Positions 16,760-26,035 are shown, numbered from the stretch's first letter. The stretch: 64,000 bases of DNA from an archaeon (GCA_024276695.1 JAJRWR010000014.1:62001-126000), one strand, 5' to 3'. Translations and numbers: made by a program. The notes: generated from the sequence alone by a model not told the origin.

Positions 16760-16912
16760 CTATTCTGGAATTGATACAGTCTCAATTTTACCATCAACTG
16801 CTTTTATGAACAGAAACCTGTTGTCTTTTAAGATAAAGGTAATTCCATTTTCTTTATCAGGTTCTTCAACTTCGAGTATTGGTTGTCCTAACAGACCATC
16901 ATATTTTGCCAT
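16760..16912 (-). CDS. 50-aa beta-strand protein, tandem copy 1
   Basis: The ORF track starts this frame at 17026, but the ATG at 16910-16912 (MAKYDGLLGQPILEVEEPDK) is preferred. It aligns with the start of its downstream paralogue and lies 28 bp after a TATA box (GGATATAAGG) that overlaps the end of the neighbouring gene. The protein is 50 residues with strands GITFILKDNRFLFIKAVDGK. No family is recognised. Confidence 0.6.
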   Translation of the reverse strand: MAKYDGLLGQPILEVEEPDKENGITFILKDNRFLFIKAVDGKIETVSIPE

Positions 16913-16943
16913 TAGTATATCCACAAAAAAGTTCCTTATATCC

Positions 16944-17480
16944 CTAATTGATTGTAATTTCAATTTCACTAGAACTATTTTTGATATTTCCAGTCTCTGT
17001 AAAATCATGTTTTTGCCATGATGCAAAAGCTTCAGCTCCGATCTTATGTTTACCTGGTCCTAAATCTGATGCTTTGAATACAAATTTTTCATTAAAATCA
17101 AATAATTCTTGTCTTACTTCCTCTTCTGAATGTCTAATAAATGGCTCAAAATTTTTGGCTACTTGCACCCAAATTCGTCTATCTTTCATTGGATTGACTA
17201 ATTTTGGATTTCTTGTCCAAAATATTGATGCTTTTTTGTACGTATCAATAGTTCTACCTAACTCCTTCTTCCTGAATCCACCAGATGTCAATTTTATACC
17301 ATATTTCAATTTGAATGAAACATCATTGTTGTTGTATGCTTTTGTCCAATTAGCCTCATTGAATGCTTCTCTAAGGTTCCCCTCAACTGAAAATTTAACA
17401 TTTATCTCAATATTCTCATTAGACGAGTACTTATCCTTGGATTTTACTAATTCAATAACTGAAATCTTGCTTTCTCCCAT
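16944..17480 (-). CDS. Conserved-looking hypothetical protein (beta-rich)
   Basis: The 178-residue soluble protein starts MGESKISVIELVKSKDKYSSNENIEINVKF and ends EIEITIN. The pattern of a polar strand with 'SNENIEINVKF' at the start and 'GPGKHKIGAEAFASW' near the end is typical of an immunoglobulin-like sandwich, with a basic middle part (TYKKASIFWTRNP). No signal peptide or membrane segment is seen. The antisense ORF 16948-17535 also exists, but it has signal-poor composition and would run into the rpoL start, so this strand is chosen. Function not recognised. Divergent from rpoL. Confidence 0.5.
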   Translation of the reverse strand: MGESKISVIELVKSKDKYSSNENIEINVKFSVEGNLREAFNEANWTKAYNNNDVSFKLKYGIKLTSGGFRKKELGRTIDTYKKASIFWTRNPKLVNPMKDRRIWVQVAKNFEPFIRHSEEEVRQELFDFNEKFVFKASDLGPGKHKIGAEAFASWQKHDFTETGNIKNSSSEIEITIN

Positions 17481-17531
17481 TACTACCGCTCATAATGATT
17501 TATATCCGCAATATGTGCTTTTTCTGAATAC

Positions 17532-17810
17532 ATGAACGCACAAGTGATCAGTTCTGAGCCTAAAGAAATCAGCCTTTCAATCACTGAAACTGATATTGGA
17601 ATTTTGTACATAATTCAACATGAACTGCTAAAAGCATCAAATATTGATTTTGCAGGTGTTATAGTAAAACATCCTCTTACTAACGAATGTTGGATGAGAA
17701 TTAATTCTAGTTCAAAACCACTCGGTGAAATCAAAAAAGCAACAGATTCCGCAATCAAAATGGCTGAAGAATTCAAACAACTATTCAATTCTAAAATCAA
17801 GGTAAATTAA
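17532..17810 (+). CDS. rpoL: DNA-directed RNA polymerase subunit L (Rpo11)
   Basis: The 92-residue protein has the Rpb11/RpoL motif set: SLSITETDIGILYIIQHELLK (helix contacting Rpo3) and VIVKHPLTNECWMRI with the conserved KHPL, followed by a C-terminal helix. It pairs with Rpo3 in the polymerase assembly platform. The neighbours are the polymerase cleavage factor TFS (1 bp gap) and then PCNA, forming an information-processing cluster. Confidence 0.93.
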   Translation: MNAQVISSEPKEISLSITETDIGILYIIQHELLKASNIDFAGVIVKHPLTNECWMRINSSSKPLGEIKKATDSAIKMAEEFKQLFNSKIKVN

Positions 17811-17811
17811 A

Positions 17812-18129
17812 TTGAAATTTTGCCCCAAATGTGAGGTCAAATTAAAAAATAGCGATTCAGGCCTTCAATGTTCTAAATGTGGTTACACTGAAGGAGGAGA
17901 AGCTACATCAACAAAAAAAATTCCTACTGAGGAAGAACCAGATTTTTCACTTCTTGCTTTTGAAGGAGATGAAGGAGAAGAATCTAATCCAACAGTAAAA
18001 ATTGACTGTGAAAAATGTGGACATGATGAAGCAGTTGGTTGGATGTTCCAAACTAGAAGTGCTGATGAACCTACAACTAGATTTTATAGATGCCAAAAAT
18101 GCAAATACACCTGGCGTGATTACACATAA
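17812..18129 (+). CDS. tfs: Transcription factor S (transcript cleavage factor)
   Basis: Two zinc ribbons are visible: an N-terminal one (CPKCEVKL...CSKCGYTEG) as in RPB9/TFS, and a C-terminal TFIIS-type ribbon (CEKCGHDEA...CQKCKYTWRDY). The acidic pair that enters the polymerase active site in TFIIS appears as RSADEPTTRFYRC. TFS stimulates RNA cleavage by stalled polymerase. It starts with TTG one base after the rpoL stop, so it is translated from the same message. Confidence 0.93.
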   Translation: MKFCPKCEVKLKNSDSGLQCSKCGYTEGGEATSTKKIPTEEEPDFSLLAFEGDEGEESNPTVKIDCEKCGHDEAVGWMFQTRSADEPTTRFYRCQKCKYTWRDYT

Positions 18130-18163
18130 CGTTTAACTTGTACTTAAAGAGAAGAAAATTGAT

Positions 18164-18910
18164 TTGACTTTTGGAGCAAAAACAAATGGATCAGATGATC
18201 TAAAGGCTATCATTTCTGCAATATCTACACTTGTTGAAGAAGCAACTTTTGTTGCAACAGCAGAAGGAATAACTTTCAGAGGAATGGATCCATCACATGT
18301 TGCTCTAATTGATATTTCTTGGCCAAATTCTGCATTTGAAAAATATGAATGTGATAGTGATATTAAATTTGGAGTAAGGATTGATGAATTTTCAAAACTT
18401 ATCAAAAGAGCTGATAAAAAAGATAGTATAGAGATTAGTATCTCCGAACAAAACATGTTACTTGTAACAGTTGGAAAAAATAAAAAATACAAAATGCGTT
18501 TAATTGAAAGTTCTGCAACTGATACTCCATTACCAAAAATTCCATATGACTCAAAAATTGTTTTAACATCTTCAAAATTTGATAAAATACTAGGTGATGT
18601 ACAAGTAGTATCTGATTATCTTACAATACAAACATCTGATTCAAAAGGAGACTTTTCAGGAAAAGGCGATTCAGGCGAAGTTGTAATTGATTTAGATAAA
18701 GACGATAAAGAGATTGAAGAAATTTCTTCAAAAGAAGACAGTGTTGGTACTTACAGCCTTGAATATCTAAATCCGGTAGTAAAAGCCGTGGGTTCCAATG
18801 CAGGCTTAATTACATGTGAATTTTCGAGCGCAAAACCTCTTCGAATTGAATTCAAAGTTGCAAATATTGGTCGAATCCACTTTTACTTGGCTCCACGTGT
18901 GGAAAGTTAA
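18164..18910 (+). CDS. pcn: DNA polymerase sliding clamp (PCNA)
   Basis: The 248-residue length and motifs are those of archaeal PCNA: LKAIISAISTLVEEATFVATAEGITFRGMDPSHVALIDI at the N-terminal domain, an interdomain region, and the C-terminal LEYLNPVVKAV...FSSAKPLRIEFKVANIGRIHFYLAPR. An acidic insertion (DLDKDDKEIEEISSKEDS) is seen between the domains. The trimer tethers polymerases, ligase and FEN1 to DNA. Start TTG; upstream genes are rpoL and tfs. Confidence 0.96.
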   Translation: MTFGAKTNGSDDLKAIISAISTLVEEATFVATAEGITFRGMDPSHVALIDISWPNSAFEKYECDSDIKFGVRIDEFSKLIKRADKKDSIEISISEQNMLLVTVGKNKKYKMRLIESSATDTPLPKIPYDSKIVLTSSKFDKILGDVQVVSDYLTIQTSDSKGDFSGKGDSGEVVIDLDKDDKEIEEISSKEDSVGTYSLEYLNPVVKAVGSNAGLITCEFSSAKPLRIEFKVANIGRIHFYLAPRVES

Positions 18911-18945
18911 AGCATTTAAAGATTAACTAGTTCAGGTATTTTAAA

Positions 18946-20349
18946 TTGAGACTCGTAATAAAATATGGTGGAACATCAATATCTACTGCAAAAGACATTC
19001 AAGCGGTAGCTAAACATCTTAATCAATTATCAAAGAAAAATCAAATTGTTGTTATATGTTCTGCAACTAGTGGAACCACTGATGATCTAATAAAAATTTC
19101 TGAATCAATAAAAAAAGAAAATAAATCAAAAGCAGAACAACTTGCATCAAAAATTACCAATAGGCATAAACAATTGGCTAAACAAACAATCAAAAAATCT
19201 GATATAAGAAAAAAATTACTAGCAAAATATGATGAAGATTTTGATGAACTTGTTGCACTAATTGATGGAATGGTATTGTTAGGTGAAGTTACACCAAGAA
19301 CAATGGATTATCTGTTTTCATTTGGAGAACGATTATCAATAAAATTAGTTTCATCAGCAATCAATGATTCTAGGATAAAATCAGTTCCTCTTACTGGTAA
19401 GGAAGTAGGAATTGTCACTGATTCTAATTTTGGTGAATCAAAACCACTCATAGATACAACTAAGTTAAGAGTATCAAAAACTATAGATGCTTTATTTTCA
19501 AAGAAAACGATCCCGGTTGTAGGAGGATTTGTTGGTGCTGATCAACATGGACATGTAACTACTTTTGGTAGGGGTGGATCTGATTATTCTGCAACAATTG
19601 TAGGTTCTTGCATTAAAGCCGATGAGATTTGGTTGATGAGCGATGTAGATGGACTAATGACTGCTGATCCAAAGATTGTAAAAAATGCAAAATTACTCAA
19701 AGAGGTATCTTACATAGAAGCAATTGAAATGGCCCTATTTGGTGCAAAGCAAATACATCCACGAACATTTGAACCTCTAATAACGAAGAAAATTCCAATG
19801 AAAATTAGAAATTCTTTCAATACTAAAAACGAGGGAACTCTAGTTTCTGCATCAACTTCCTATGCTGTAAAAAATACTGTAAAGTGTGTAAGTAACGTCA
19901 GAAATAATGGATTAATTGATGTTCAAGGAGGTAGTATGGTTGGAACTCCAGGTACTGCAGCAAAAATATTTGCAACATTAGCAAAAGCTGGAATCAATGT
20001 AATGATGATATCTCAGAATCCTTCTGAATCAAGCATAACAATTGTAGTAAAGAATGCTGATCTTGATAAAGCTGTTAGTGCATTGGAATTGGAACTATTG
20101 GGTAAAATAATCAAAAAATTAGAAGTGACTACAAACGTTGCCATCATTGCATTAATTGGTTCAGGAATGAGAGGAACAATTGGAGTTGCCTCAAAAGTTT
20201 TCGGAGCAATTGAGAAAAATAAAGTAAATGTATCAATGATTACACAAGGCTCATCCGAACTTAATCTTGCATTTGTTGTAAAAAATTCTGATACTGATGC
20301 AGCTATTCGCGCTTTACATAATGAATTTGCACTAGATGAAATCAATTAA
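18946..20349 (+). CDS. lysC: Aspartate kinase
   Basis: The 467-residue enzyme starts MRLVIKYGGTSISTAKDI with the KYGGTS nucleotide-binding motif. FGRGGSDYSATIVGS and VDGLMTADP are the kinase signatures, and two ACT domains follow (GLIDVQGGSMVGTPG... and IALIGSGMRGTIGVASKVF...), which bind lysine or threonine for feedback control. It makes aspartyl phosphate for threonine, methionine and lysine. The start is TTG. Its last 14 bp overlap the next gene. Confidence 0.95.
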   Translation: MRLVIKYGGTSISTAKDIQAVAKHLNQLSKKNQIVVICSATSGTTDDLIKISESIKKENKSKAEQLASKITNRHKQLAKQTIKKSDIRKKLLAKYDEDFDELVALIDGMVLLGEVTPRTMDYLFSFGERLSIKLVSSAINDSRIKSVPLTGKEVGIVTDSNFGESKPLIDTTKLRVSKTIDALFSKKTIPVVGGFVGADQHGHVTTFGRGGSDYSATIVGSCIKADEIWLMSDVDGLMTADPKIVKNAKLLKEVSYIEAIEMALFGAKQIHPRTFEPLITKKIPMKIRNSFNTKNEGTLVSASTSYAVKNTVKCVSNVRNNGLIDVQGGSMVGTPGTAAKIFATLAKAGINVMMISQNPSESSITIVVKNADLDKAVSALELELLGKIIKKLEVTTNVAIIALIGSGMRGTIGVASKVFGAIEKNKVNVSMITQGSSELNLAFVVKNSDTDAAIRALHNEFALDEIN

Positions 20350-21850
20350 GACAAATCATTTAAGGGAATGTTCTCAAGATAATTTATTGAAAAAACTTCC
20401 AGCTTTACTATTAATTGGAATTTTTGCAGTTGGTATAATTTTTGTATCTTCAACATCTAATCAATTTGTTGATGCAGGTTCTAGAAAAAAAATTCACTTT
20501 ACTCAAACTATAACATCTTCTCAAGATCCAGGTCAAGGGCATGAAAATCATCAACTGGCGCTTATTCTATCTCCAAATGAAGGAACAATTTATGATGGTT
20601 CAATGACATTTACCTCTAGCGAGCCTGTACAGATTGTGGTTTTACATGAAATTAATTTACAAGAATCAAAAGGTCAGCCTACATGGACTGTAGATGGAAA
20701 AACGATTTACGGTTTATCTTTAATTGATTTAAAAAAAAATTCAGATTCATTTGAGTTTACTGGGGCTGCTCTTGCTTTGCATTCTTCTAATTCAAAAGAA
20801 TTCACTACAACTGTAAGTGTTGATGGATGGATTAGAGGACAACCAACTGAAGTAATTATGCAAAAAATAGAATTACAAAAAGAAGAACCGTCTCAATTAC
20901 TTTCAAGAACAAATGTTCCAGCTACAATTCCAATGCACAAGGGAATCTATGAAGGAAACCAAGTTCTTTATATTATAACTGATGGCAGTGATGAAGATTA
21001 TGCAAAAATAATTACAGAAAAACAAGAATGGAATGTAGAACTTGCTTCCGTACTTGCTGATGTTCCAGAAAAGACCCTTCAAAAATTATTTATTTTTAAA
21101 AATGGAGTAAAAGGTGATGGAATTTTTGGTTTTCAAAATGAAGTATTCTCTAATACCCCATCACAAGAATCAGAATATAGTGCTTTGAGTTCTATCATTG
21201 AAGTTACTTGGAAAATAGGTCAAAAAGAAATTGAATTTGATTCTGCAGCAGATGTAATTGCAGCTGAAGAAGGTGGACGAATTGAATTTAATGAAACAGG
21301 AATTGTTCTAAATACACCTCAAATTATTTGGCCTGATGGGCAAATGACAGTTCGTTCAGATAAAGAAATTACAGATGAAATGTCATACAGTGGTGGTCAA
21401 ATAACTGAAATCAATGAAGAAGAAATGACTGTAACATTTGTGGCTCATAGAGGTTGGGGTCCAGATGGAAGAACAATTTACTATATTGTAACTGATGCTA
21501 CACCATCAGGACCTGCTGAAGCAATGGGCGTTGTCTCATCTCCAAGTTCTGCAAACCTGATAGCTCATTCAGGAGCAGTTGATCTTTTCCAATTCAAAAA
21601 TGGAATCATTGGTTCTGGCCCATTGGGATTCCAAGCAGGAATTGCTGGAGCCTCTCTTGATGACATAAACTATAGTCCAATGTGGAGAATTTATCTTGTC
21701 GAGTGGAATGAAGCAAAATCTGCAAAAATTCTAGAAACAAAGTCAGATATCGATTCATTTCGTATAGATGATTTGCTATCAGTAAGTATTGCACGACCAA
21801 CTAACAGTGATCATATAGTTAATTGCCCATTCATTGATCCATTCCAATAG
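20336..21850 (+). CDS. Secreted protein with a duplicated ~90-residue domain
   Basis: A hydrophobic N-terminal segment (about 19-42) after a basic KTNHLRECSQDNLLKK stretch acts as signal or anchor. The mature part carries two related segments: YIITDGSDEDYAKIITE...KLFIFKNGVKGDGIFGFQNE (about 206-270) and YYIVTDATPSGPAEAMG...LFQFKNGIIGSGPLGFQAG (about 378-440). The second copy has the same FKNGxxGxGxxGFQ core, so this is an internal duplication. The first ~180 residues form another beta domain. It is probably a cell-surface protein; no enzymatic motif is visible. It overlaps lysC by 14 bp. Confidence 0.6.
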   Translation: MKSIKTNHLRECSQDNLLKKLPALLLIGIFAVGIIFVSSTSNQFVDAGSRKKIHFTQTITSSQDPGQGHENHQLALILSPNEGTIYDGSMTFTSSEPVQIVVLHEINLQESKGQPTWTVDGKTIYGLSLIDLKKNSDSFEFTGAALALHSSNSKEFTTTVSVDGWIRGQPTEVIMQKIELQKEEPSQLLSRTNVPATIPMHKGIYEGNQVLYIITDGSDEDYAKIITEKQEWNVELASVLADVPEKTLQKLFIFKNGVKGDGIFGFQNEVFSNTPSQESEYSALSSIIEVTWKIGQKEIEFDSAADVIAAEEGGRIEFNETGIVLNTPQIIWPDGQMTVRSDKEITDEMSYSGGQITEINEEEMTVTFVAHRGWGPDGRTIYYIVTDATPSGPAEAMGVVSSPSSANLIAHSGAVDLFQFKNGIIGSGPLGFQAGIAGASLDDINYSPMWRIYLVEWNEAKSAKILETKSDIDSFRIDDLLSVSIARPTNSDHIVNCPFIDPFQ

Positions 21851-21897
21851 AACATCACTAAACGGATAAATTACTTGACAAAAAATTTCTTTTAAAA

Positions 21898-22692
21898 TTG
21901 ATTGGTAAACTCTACATTGTTGGTGTTGGACCTGGACACCATGATCATATGACATTTCGAGCAAAAGAAGTGATCGGCGAAAGTGACACAATCGTAGGAT
22001 ATGAAACTTATGTAAATTTAGTTCAAGATCTAATTGAAGGAAAAACTGTTCATCGTTATGCTATGACACAAGAAGTTGAAAGAGCTCATCAATGTATTGA
22101 TCTTGCTAAATCTGGAAAAATAGTTTCACTTGTTTCAAGCGGAGATCCTGGAATTTATGGAATGGCTGGATTAATCTATGAAACACTTGCTGAATCTGGT
22201 TGGAGTCCCAAAGATGATCTACCAGTTGAAATCATTCCAGGAGTATCTGCATTAAATTCTTGTGCATCAATTATTGGTTCTCCTTTAATGACTGATTTTG
22301 CAGTTGTTAGTATGAGTGATTTGTTAGTTCCGTGGGAAATAATCTCAAAAAGAGTTGAGGCAGCTGCACAAGGTGATTTTGTAATTGTAATTTATAACCC
22401 TGCAAGTAAGAAAAGAATTCATCAATTACAAGATACAAGAAAAGTTCTTCTAAAATATAGAAAACCTACTACACCAGTTGCAATAATTAAAGGTGCATTT
22501 AGAGAATCCGAAACAATTGTAATGACTGATTTAGAGAATTTACCAAATCATTCAGATCAATTAGGCATGATTAGTACTGTGATTATTGGAAATTCATCAA
22601 CATATACTTACAAAGATTTGATGATCAACCCAAGAGGTTACAAATCAAAATATAATTTAGAAGAGCAAACCAATCCAAATCTTGAGATCTAA
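21898..22692 (+). CDS. cobJ: Precorrin-3B / cobalt-factor III C17-methyltransferase
   Basis: The 264-residue protein starts MIGKLYIVGVGPGHHDHMTF, the SAM-binding GxGPG motif of tetrapyrrole methyltransferases, followed by SSGDPGIYGMAG and IPGVSALNSCASIIGSPLMTDFAVVSMSDLL, diagnostic of CobJ/CbiH. It contracts the corrin ring while methylating C17, part of B12 synthesis, which marine ammonia-oxidising archaea are known to do. TTG start; it ends 4 bp inside the convergent tyrS. Confidence 0.93.
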   Translation: MIGKLYIVGVGPGHHDHMTFRAKEVIGESDTIVGYETYVNLVQDLIEGKTVHRYAMTQEVERAHQCIDLAKSGKIVSLVSSGDPGIYGMAGLIYETLAESGWSPKDDLPVEIIPGVSALNSCASIIGSPLMTDFAVVSMSDLLVPWEIISKRVEAAAQGDFVIVIYNPASKKRIHQLQDTRKVLLKYRKPTTPVAIIKGAFRESETIVMTDLENLPNHSDQLGMISTVIIGNSSTYTYKDLMINPRGYKSKYNLEEQTNPNLEI

Positions 22693-23735
22693 AAGCTTTT
22701 TTTAATTGCTTCACTCAATTCTTCGTTTAGGTTTAATTTTTCTCTGATTGGAGAAATCACTTTAACTAAATAATTCCCAACAGTTTGTTTCAAATCCCCC
22801 GGATGTAATTTTTTTTCTGCAAAATCTTTTTCTAGTTGGTTATAATCAGTATATGACACATTACCACCAAATTTTTCAGGTCTTTCTGCTTTTATTTCGT
22901 TAAATTCATGAAAGATTACTGTTTTAGAAATTTCCAATAATGGATTATTTTCTATATTTGCTTCTTCACACCAAGCTTTGTTTATTTTCTTCCTTATTTC
23001 ATCATCAGTATTATGAATAAAAATACCTGAATTTGGATCTGATTTACTCATTTTTCCTAATATTTTACTATCACTTGAATCTACAGGCTTTGAGAGTCTC
23101 GGTAATAACTTATGATGAACAGCAACCGGAACCTTCCACTTCATTTTTGGAAAAATCTCTCTTACCAACATGTGAATTTTCCTTTGATCCATTCCAGCAT
23201 GTGTAATATCTACATCTAAAGAATGAATATCAACTGCTTGCATTGCTGGATAAAGTAACTTGGCAACATCAATTTTTTTATCATCTTCTGATCTTCCCAT
23301 TATTGTTAAAGTTCTCATTGTTCTAGCAATCGACATATGTTTTGTGAATCTAACAAGTTCAGACCAATATTCTGTTTTTTCTTCATATAATTTTGAACCT
23401 AAGATAATTTCAGCTTCAGGACAAACTAATTTGAAAGCATCTTGATAATATTTTGAAACTTTTGCAATTGTTTCCCAATCTCCACCTAATTTGTCATTAA
23501 TCAGAGTATGCCAATCAGCAAGAAAAATTTTACAATTTATTCCAGCTTTTATAAAATCATTAATTTTGAAACCTGTGCTAATTAAACTACCAAGATGTAA
23601 AAAACCCGAAATTTCTAAACCAATGTAGTGATTTGGAGATGAATTTGTTTTGAATAATTCAATTAATTCTTCTTTTGTTATAATTTCTTCTGTTGGTGGT
23701 CTTTGAATCAAATCTACTTTTTCTGTAATATCCAA
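22689..23735 (-). CDS. tyrS: Tyrosyl-tRNA synthetase (archaeal type)
   Basis: The 348-residue class Ic synthetase has its HIGH motif as SGFLHLGSL and KMSKS as LGKMSKSDPNSGIF. GMDQRKIHMLVREIFP is the tyrosine-recognition and ATP-site region shared by archaeal TyrRS. It lacks the C-terminal S4-like extension of bacterial enzymes. It charges tRNA-Tyr. TrpRS was considered but is longer and lacks this GMDQRKIHML form. Confidence 0.92.
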   Translation of the reverse strand: MDITEKVDLIQRPPTEEIITKEELIELFKTNSSPNHYIGLEISGFLHLGSLISTGFKINDFIKAGINCKIFLADWHTLINDKLGGDWETIAKVSKYYQDAFKLVCPEAEIILGSKLYEEKTEYWSELVRFTKHMSIARTMRTLTIMGRSEDDKKIDVAKLLYPAMQAVDIHSLDVDITHAGMDQRKIHMLVREIFPKMKWKVPVAVHHKLLPRLSKPVDSSDSKILGKMSKSDPNSGIFIHNTDDEIRKKINKAWCEEANIENNPLLEISKTVIFHEFNEIKAERPEKFGGNVSYTDYNQLEKDFAEKKLHPGDLKQTVGNYLVKVISPIREKLNLNEELSEAIKKSF

Positions 23736-23828
23736 ATCAAAACAACTTTTGAGAATAAACGTATAAAGTTATTCAAAAATTTAATTTGATCTTGGAAGCT
23801 TTGAATAGAGGATATTTCTATAATATCC

Positions 23829-24038
23829 ATGACTCTTGAAGAAGGATTGGAATTGATTGAAAATTACAAAAAAGATCTTGAAAAATTTCTAGAAACATTA
23901 CCTGAACAATCAGTTCAATTAGGCTCAGAAATGATCCAAACTTTGTCACTGAATTCAAAAAATGAGATTAAAAATTTAGAAGCAATTGAAAAAGCTTTGA
24001 AACGACAACCAAAATATGAATCTGGATTATCTGAATAA
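23829..24038 (+). CDS. Small helical protein (coiled-coil-like)
   Basis: The 69 residues are almost all helix formers: LELIENYKKDLEKFLETLPEQ and KNEIKNLEAIEKALKRQ. It probably forms a two-helix hairpin. No family is recognised. A TATA-like ATATTTCTATAATATCC precedes the ATG closely. It is convergent with the zinc-finger gene 3 bp later. Confidence 0.45.
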   Translation: MTLEEGLELIENYKKDLEKFLETLPEQSVQLGSEMIQTLSLNSKNEIKNLEAIEKALKRQPKYESGLSE

Positions 24039-24041
24039 TTT

Positions 24042-24230
24042 CTATTTACAATTCTTTTTGTGTTTTCTCAAATCTTCTGAATAATCAAATTCAGTTCCAC
24101 AAGCTCTGCATTTTTCCTTTTTTTTGTTATGAGCCTTTTCTTGATGTTTCTTTAATCTATCAGAATCCGGAAGTACTGTTCCACATTTTTTACATTTTAA
24201 TTCATTTTTATTAGAACCAAATAATCTCAT
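24042..24230 (-). CDS. Small protein with two C2H2-type zinc fingers
   Basis: Two fingers are visible: CKKCGTVLPDSDRLKKHQEKAH (C-x2-C-x12-H-x4-H) and CRACGTEFDYSEDLRKHKKNC (C-x2-C-x12-H-x4-C). The ORF track begins 48 bp earlier; I prefer the ATG at 24228-24230 (MRLFGSNKNELK), which leaves no unrelated hydrophobic head. Such small archaeal fingers may bind DNA, RNA or protein. Role unknown. Confidence 0.65.
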   Translation of the reverse strand: MRLFGSNKNELKCKKCGTVLPDSDRLKKHQEKAHNKKKEKCRACGTEFDYSEDLRKHKKNCK

Positions 24231-24297
24231 AATGAAAGAATTCAAACATACTAGAAATAGTTTTTTTGTAAAATTCATCTAAAAATATACAACTAAT

Positions 24298-24885
24298 TCA
24301 AATTTCTGATTCATCTAGGCTTTTTCTAGGTTTTATGCTCAGATAAAATGCGTGAGTACTAATGATGAATGATGTGAGAAATATTTTGGTTGCAAAAACT
24401 AAATTCCATGGTCTTTCGGGATCTGGATATGCAACTGATAATTTATCTATATCTGGAACAACCCCATCAATAATACCTGCAGTTATTTGTGCATTTAACA
24501 CTGTAAAATTGTATAATACTTCATAGAGAGATATTATTGAAAATCCTAATAACATTAATTGTAGTAATGCCATTTTTGTTCCAACAATTTTATCTCCTGC
24601 AGTTCTTCTCCATCCAATTCTTGTAACACAATACCATCCAATTATCGTAGAGAAAAATATCCAAGTTGTTACTCTTGCAAAATTTTCAAATGGAATAGTT
24701 GTATTATGAATTGCTTCTCCCATAACATAAGTTCCATTTTCAATCCATTCTATCATAGTAACATATACTCCAAAAATAAGTGACGATATCATTATGAATC
24801 CACAAATATAGAAAATATACAGATAAACTTTGTAACCTGAATCTGATTTCTCAAGATGACGTGGTTTCATAATGCCGTTAGCCAA
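24298..24885 (-). CDS. Four-helix membrane protein of unknown function
   Basis: Four hydrophobic helices are seen (about 21-45, 68-88, 104-126 and 165-184), with a short positively charged N-terminal tail (MKPRHLEKSDSGYK) and a basic/acidic C-terminal tail inside the cell. The external loops contain DGVVPDIDKLSVAYPDPERPW. No heme or metal ligands stand out. It looks like a lineage-restricted integral membrane protein. The start could be either the first ATG or MKPRH five codons later. Confidence 0.55.
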   Translation of the reverse strand: MANGIMKPRHLEKSDSGYKVYLYIFYICGFIMISSLIFGVYVTMIEWIENGTYVMGEAIHNTTIPFENFARVTTWIFFSTIIGWYCVTRIGWRRTAGDKIVGTKMALLQLMLLGFSIISLYEVLYNFTVLNAQITAGIIDGVVPDIDKLSVAYPDPERPWNLVFATKIFLTSFIISTHAFYLSIKPRKSLDESEI

Positions 24886-24952
24886 ATTTTGAAATATAAA
24901 AATTCATGTTTCATTCTTGAGATTTATAGACTAGTTATAAGCAGGAATAATA

Positions 24953-26035
24953 TTGAAAATTCCAATTAACATTCCCATTGTAGGTAAAGAGGAGATCATC
25001 GCAGTCACATCTATTATTAAAAATGGTGCTTTAACCTCAGCTGCAAACCAAGGAGGAAAACATGTCCAAAATTTTGAAAAATCTGTAACATCTTTTGTAA
25101 AATCCAAATATGCTATCGCAGTCAATTCTGGTACTGCTGCCTTACAGGCTGCACTTTATGCATTGGATATAAAAAATGGAGATGAAGTTCTGGTTCCTTC
25201 CTTTACGTTTGTAGCAACTGCAAATGCTATAGTTTCTATTGGAGCAAAACCTGTTTTTGTTGATATTTTGAAAGAAAATTACACCATGGATACAGATGAT
25301 CTAGAAAAAAAGATTACAAAAAAAACCCGTGCTATTATTCCAGTTCATCTTTACGGAAATATGGCTAATGTAGATAGACTAGCTGAAATTTCTAAAAAAT
25401 ATAATATTCCCATAATTGAAGATTCTGCTCAATCTTTAGGAAGTAAGTATAAAGGAAAACATTCTGGTACTTTTTTTGAAATGGGATGCTATAGTATGTA
25501 TCCTGCAAAGGTGATGACTGCGGGTGAAGGTGGTTTTATTGTAACTAGCAATAAAAAACTCAGAGACAAATTATTGATGATTAGAAATCATGGAATGGTT
25601 CATGGATATGATACTAAGGTGTTTGGATTAAATTTACGATTACCAGAAATTAGTGCTGCAATTGCAACAGTACAAATGAAAAAACTTTCAAACTTTTTAA
25701 AAATTAGAAAACAAAATGCTGAATTATTATCAACATTACTATCTAATCTTAAAGTTACACTTCCTCATCAAAGAAAAAATGAAAATGTAAACTGGTATCT
25801 ATACACTATTGCAATTGAAAAACGTGATAAGCTTTTGAAAAAATTAAATGAAAAAGGAATAGGTGCTGCATCTTACTATCCTACACCAATTCACAAAACA
25901 CCATTTTACAAACTAAATACAAAACTTCCAGTTACTGAATGGGCTTCTTTACATGTTCTTTCGTTACCAATTCATCCAAAAGTAACTCAAAAAAATATTG
26001 AATTTATTGCAAAAACTATTCGTGATATACTATGA
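24953..26035 (+). CDS. DegT/DnrJ/EryC1-family sugar aminotransferase
   Basis: The 360-residue PLP enzyme starts IPINIPIVGKEEIIAVTSII and has AVNSGTAALQAALYAL (PLP-phosphate loop), VPSFTFVATANAI, EDSAQSLGSKYKGKHSGTF, the catalytic lysine region SMYPAKVMTAGEGGFIV and NLRLPEISAAIATVQ. These define nucleotide-sugar aminotransferases for surface polysaccharides or glycans. TTG start, with a TATA-like TTTATAGA 27 bp upstream. Its stop overlaps the next gene's ATG (ATGA), so the MtrA-like protein is made from the same mRNA. Confidence 0.9.
   Translation: MKIPINIPIVGKEEIIAVTSIIKNGALTSAANQGGKHVQNFEKSVTSFVKSKYAIAVNSGTAALQAALYALDIKNGDEVLVPSFTFVATANAIVSIGAKPVFVDILKENYTMDTDDLEKKITKKTRAIIPVHLYGNMANVDRLAEISKKYNIPIIEDSAQSLGSKYKGKHSGTFFEMGCYSMYPAKVMTAGEGGFIVTSNKKLRDKLLMIRNHGMVHGYDTKVFGLNLRLPEISAAIATVQMKKLSNFLKIRKQNAELLSTLLSNLKVTLPHQRKNENVNWYLYTIAIEKRDKLLKKLNEKGIGAASYYPTPIHKTPFYKLNTKLPVTEWASLHVLSLPIHPKVTQKNIEFIAKTIRDIL

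Noticed and set aside
16948-17535. 195-aa ORF antisense to the 178-aa gene at 16944-17480
   Set aside because: It overlaps the rpoL start, has shadow-like composition, and the minus-strand reading gives a coherent beta-rich protein.
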